DNA of 64,000 nucleotides, taken from assembly GCF_029688845.1 (NCBI RefSeq), contig NZ_JARUKW010000002.1, forward strand, positions 124,001 through 188,000. The letters run 5' to 3'. Position 1 is the first letter of the stretch; the number at the start of each line of letters is the position of its first letter. This DNA is from Natronococcus sp. A-GB1. Lineage in GTDB: Archaea; Halobacteriota; Halobacteria; Halobacteriales; Natrialbaceae. Positions 63,686 through 64,000 of this stretch are shown here, one piece after another. The translations under genes and the position numbers were made by a program. The notes below the pieces were generated by a model. It ran no database searches and was not told where the DNA came from. It worked only from the letters and a program-made list of their open reading frames with translations.

Positions 63686-64000
63686 ATGCCCAAAACTGAG
63701 GAAGCGGTCTCCGCGCTGTCGGAACTCGGGCTCACCGAGTACGAAGCGCGGTGTTTCGTCGCGCTGACGAAGCTCACGACCGGGACGGCGAAGGAGATCA
63801 GTCAGGTCTCCGACGTTCCCCGATCCCGCGTGTACGACACGATCGAGCGACTCGACCGGAAGGGGCTTGTCGACGTCCAGCAGTCAGACCCCCGAGAGTA
63901 CCGGGCGGTCGAGGTCGAGACGGCCTGTCGCCGAATCCGCGAAAACTACGACTCCCGGATCAATACCGCCGAGAACGCCCTCGAGCAGATCGAACAGCCC
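63686..64000 (+). CDS. TrmB-type transcriptional regulator (3' end outside window)
   Basis: 105 codons are visible. TrmB-type winged helix: LSELGLTEYEARCFVALTKL, then TAKEISQVSDVPRSRVYDTI, then LDRKGLVDVQQSDPREYRAV. The start is at ATG 63686, with a T-rich box 26 bases upstream. The following helix (RIRENYDSRINTAENALEQI) begins the coiled segment that links to the ligand-binding domain, which is not in the window. TrmB proteins regulate sugar uptake and metabolism. Confidence 0.88.
   Translation, partial: MPKTEEAVSALSELGLTEYEARCFVALTKLTTGTAKEISQVSDVPRSRVYDTIERLDRKGLVDVQQSDPREYRAVEVETACRRIRENYDSRINTAENALEQIEQP

Overview
The window is a stretch of haloarchaeal chromosome. The basis is the strongly GC-rich third codon positions, the very acidic predicted proteins, and many TATA boxes lying 25-32 bases before a start codon with no leader in between. 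Archaeal or haloarchaeal families recur throughout: PolD, Hel308, Hef, KEOPS Cgi121, HTH_10 (Bat-type) regulators, HalOD1, DICT and TrmB. Placement in Natrialbaceae or a close relative is a guess from general resemblance. I see no rRNA, tRNA, CRISPR array or intact insertion sequence. Both edges cut genes: an unknown protein on the left and a TrmB-type regulator on the right.

Region by region. 1-7.3 kb: a LEA2/WHy surface protein, the translationally coupled pair hel308-cgi121, a universal stress protein, a PiT phosphate transporter, and a DICT/HTH pair. 7.5-10.3 kb: a ferredoxin lacking one cluster cysteine, an HTH_10 regulator and a cytochrome P450, followed by a decayed HAD phosphatase gene. 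10.4-15 kb: malate dehydrogenase, an MFS transporter and small housekeeping genes. 15-20 kb: a DCC/HTTM membrane redox pair with an unusual leader containing chained tiny reading frames, then the Hef helicase-nuclease. 20-26.4 kb: TspO, two HTH_10 regulators, dolichol kinase, HalOD1, and a decayed acetamidase/formamidase gene that runs into the leader of the PAS-Bat regulator. 26.5-29.4 kb: glycyl-tRNA synthetase coupled to a four-CBS protein, plus a 53-residue protein. 30-36.6 kb: a complete dipeptide/oligopeptide ABC transporter operon (dppABCDF order).

36.8-42.6 kb: the large subunit of DNA polymerase D, interrupted by two inteins. The first is a 182-residue mini-intein ending in Gln. The second is a 517-residue intein that starts with Ser and carries two LAGLIDADG motifs. 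42.7-50 kb: a Tat-exported alkaline phosphatase, PanE, a NifU-type scaffold, a PHP-domain protein and a DHH/DHHA1 (RecJ-like) nuclease. 50-58.9 kb: most of a tetrapyrrole pathway (hemB, hemL, hemC, cobA, hemD), interspersed with a truncated haemoglobin and an ammonium transporter fused to its own PII regulatory domain. 58.9-64 kb: an SDR reductase coupled to an aldehyde dehydrogenase, a sodium:solute symporter and the TrmB-type gene.

The features most worth a second look are the Amt-PII fusion, the two inteins with AT-shifted flanking exon codons, the ferredoxin/P450 neighbourhood, the chained mini-ORF leader upstream of HTTM, PIP-box-like C-termini on both Hel308 and PolD, and two genes caught in decay.
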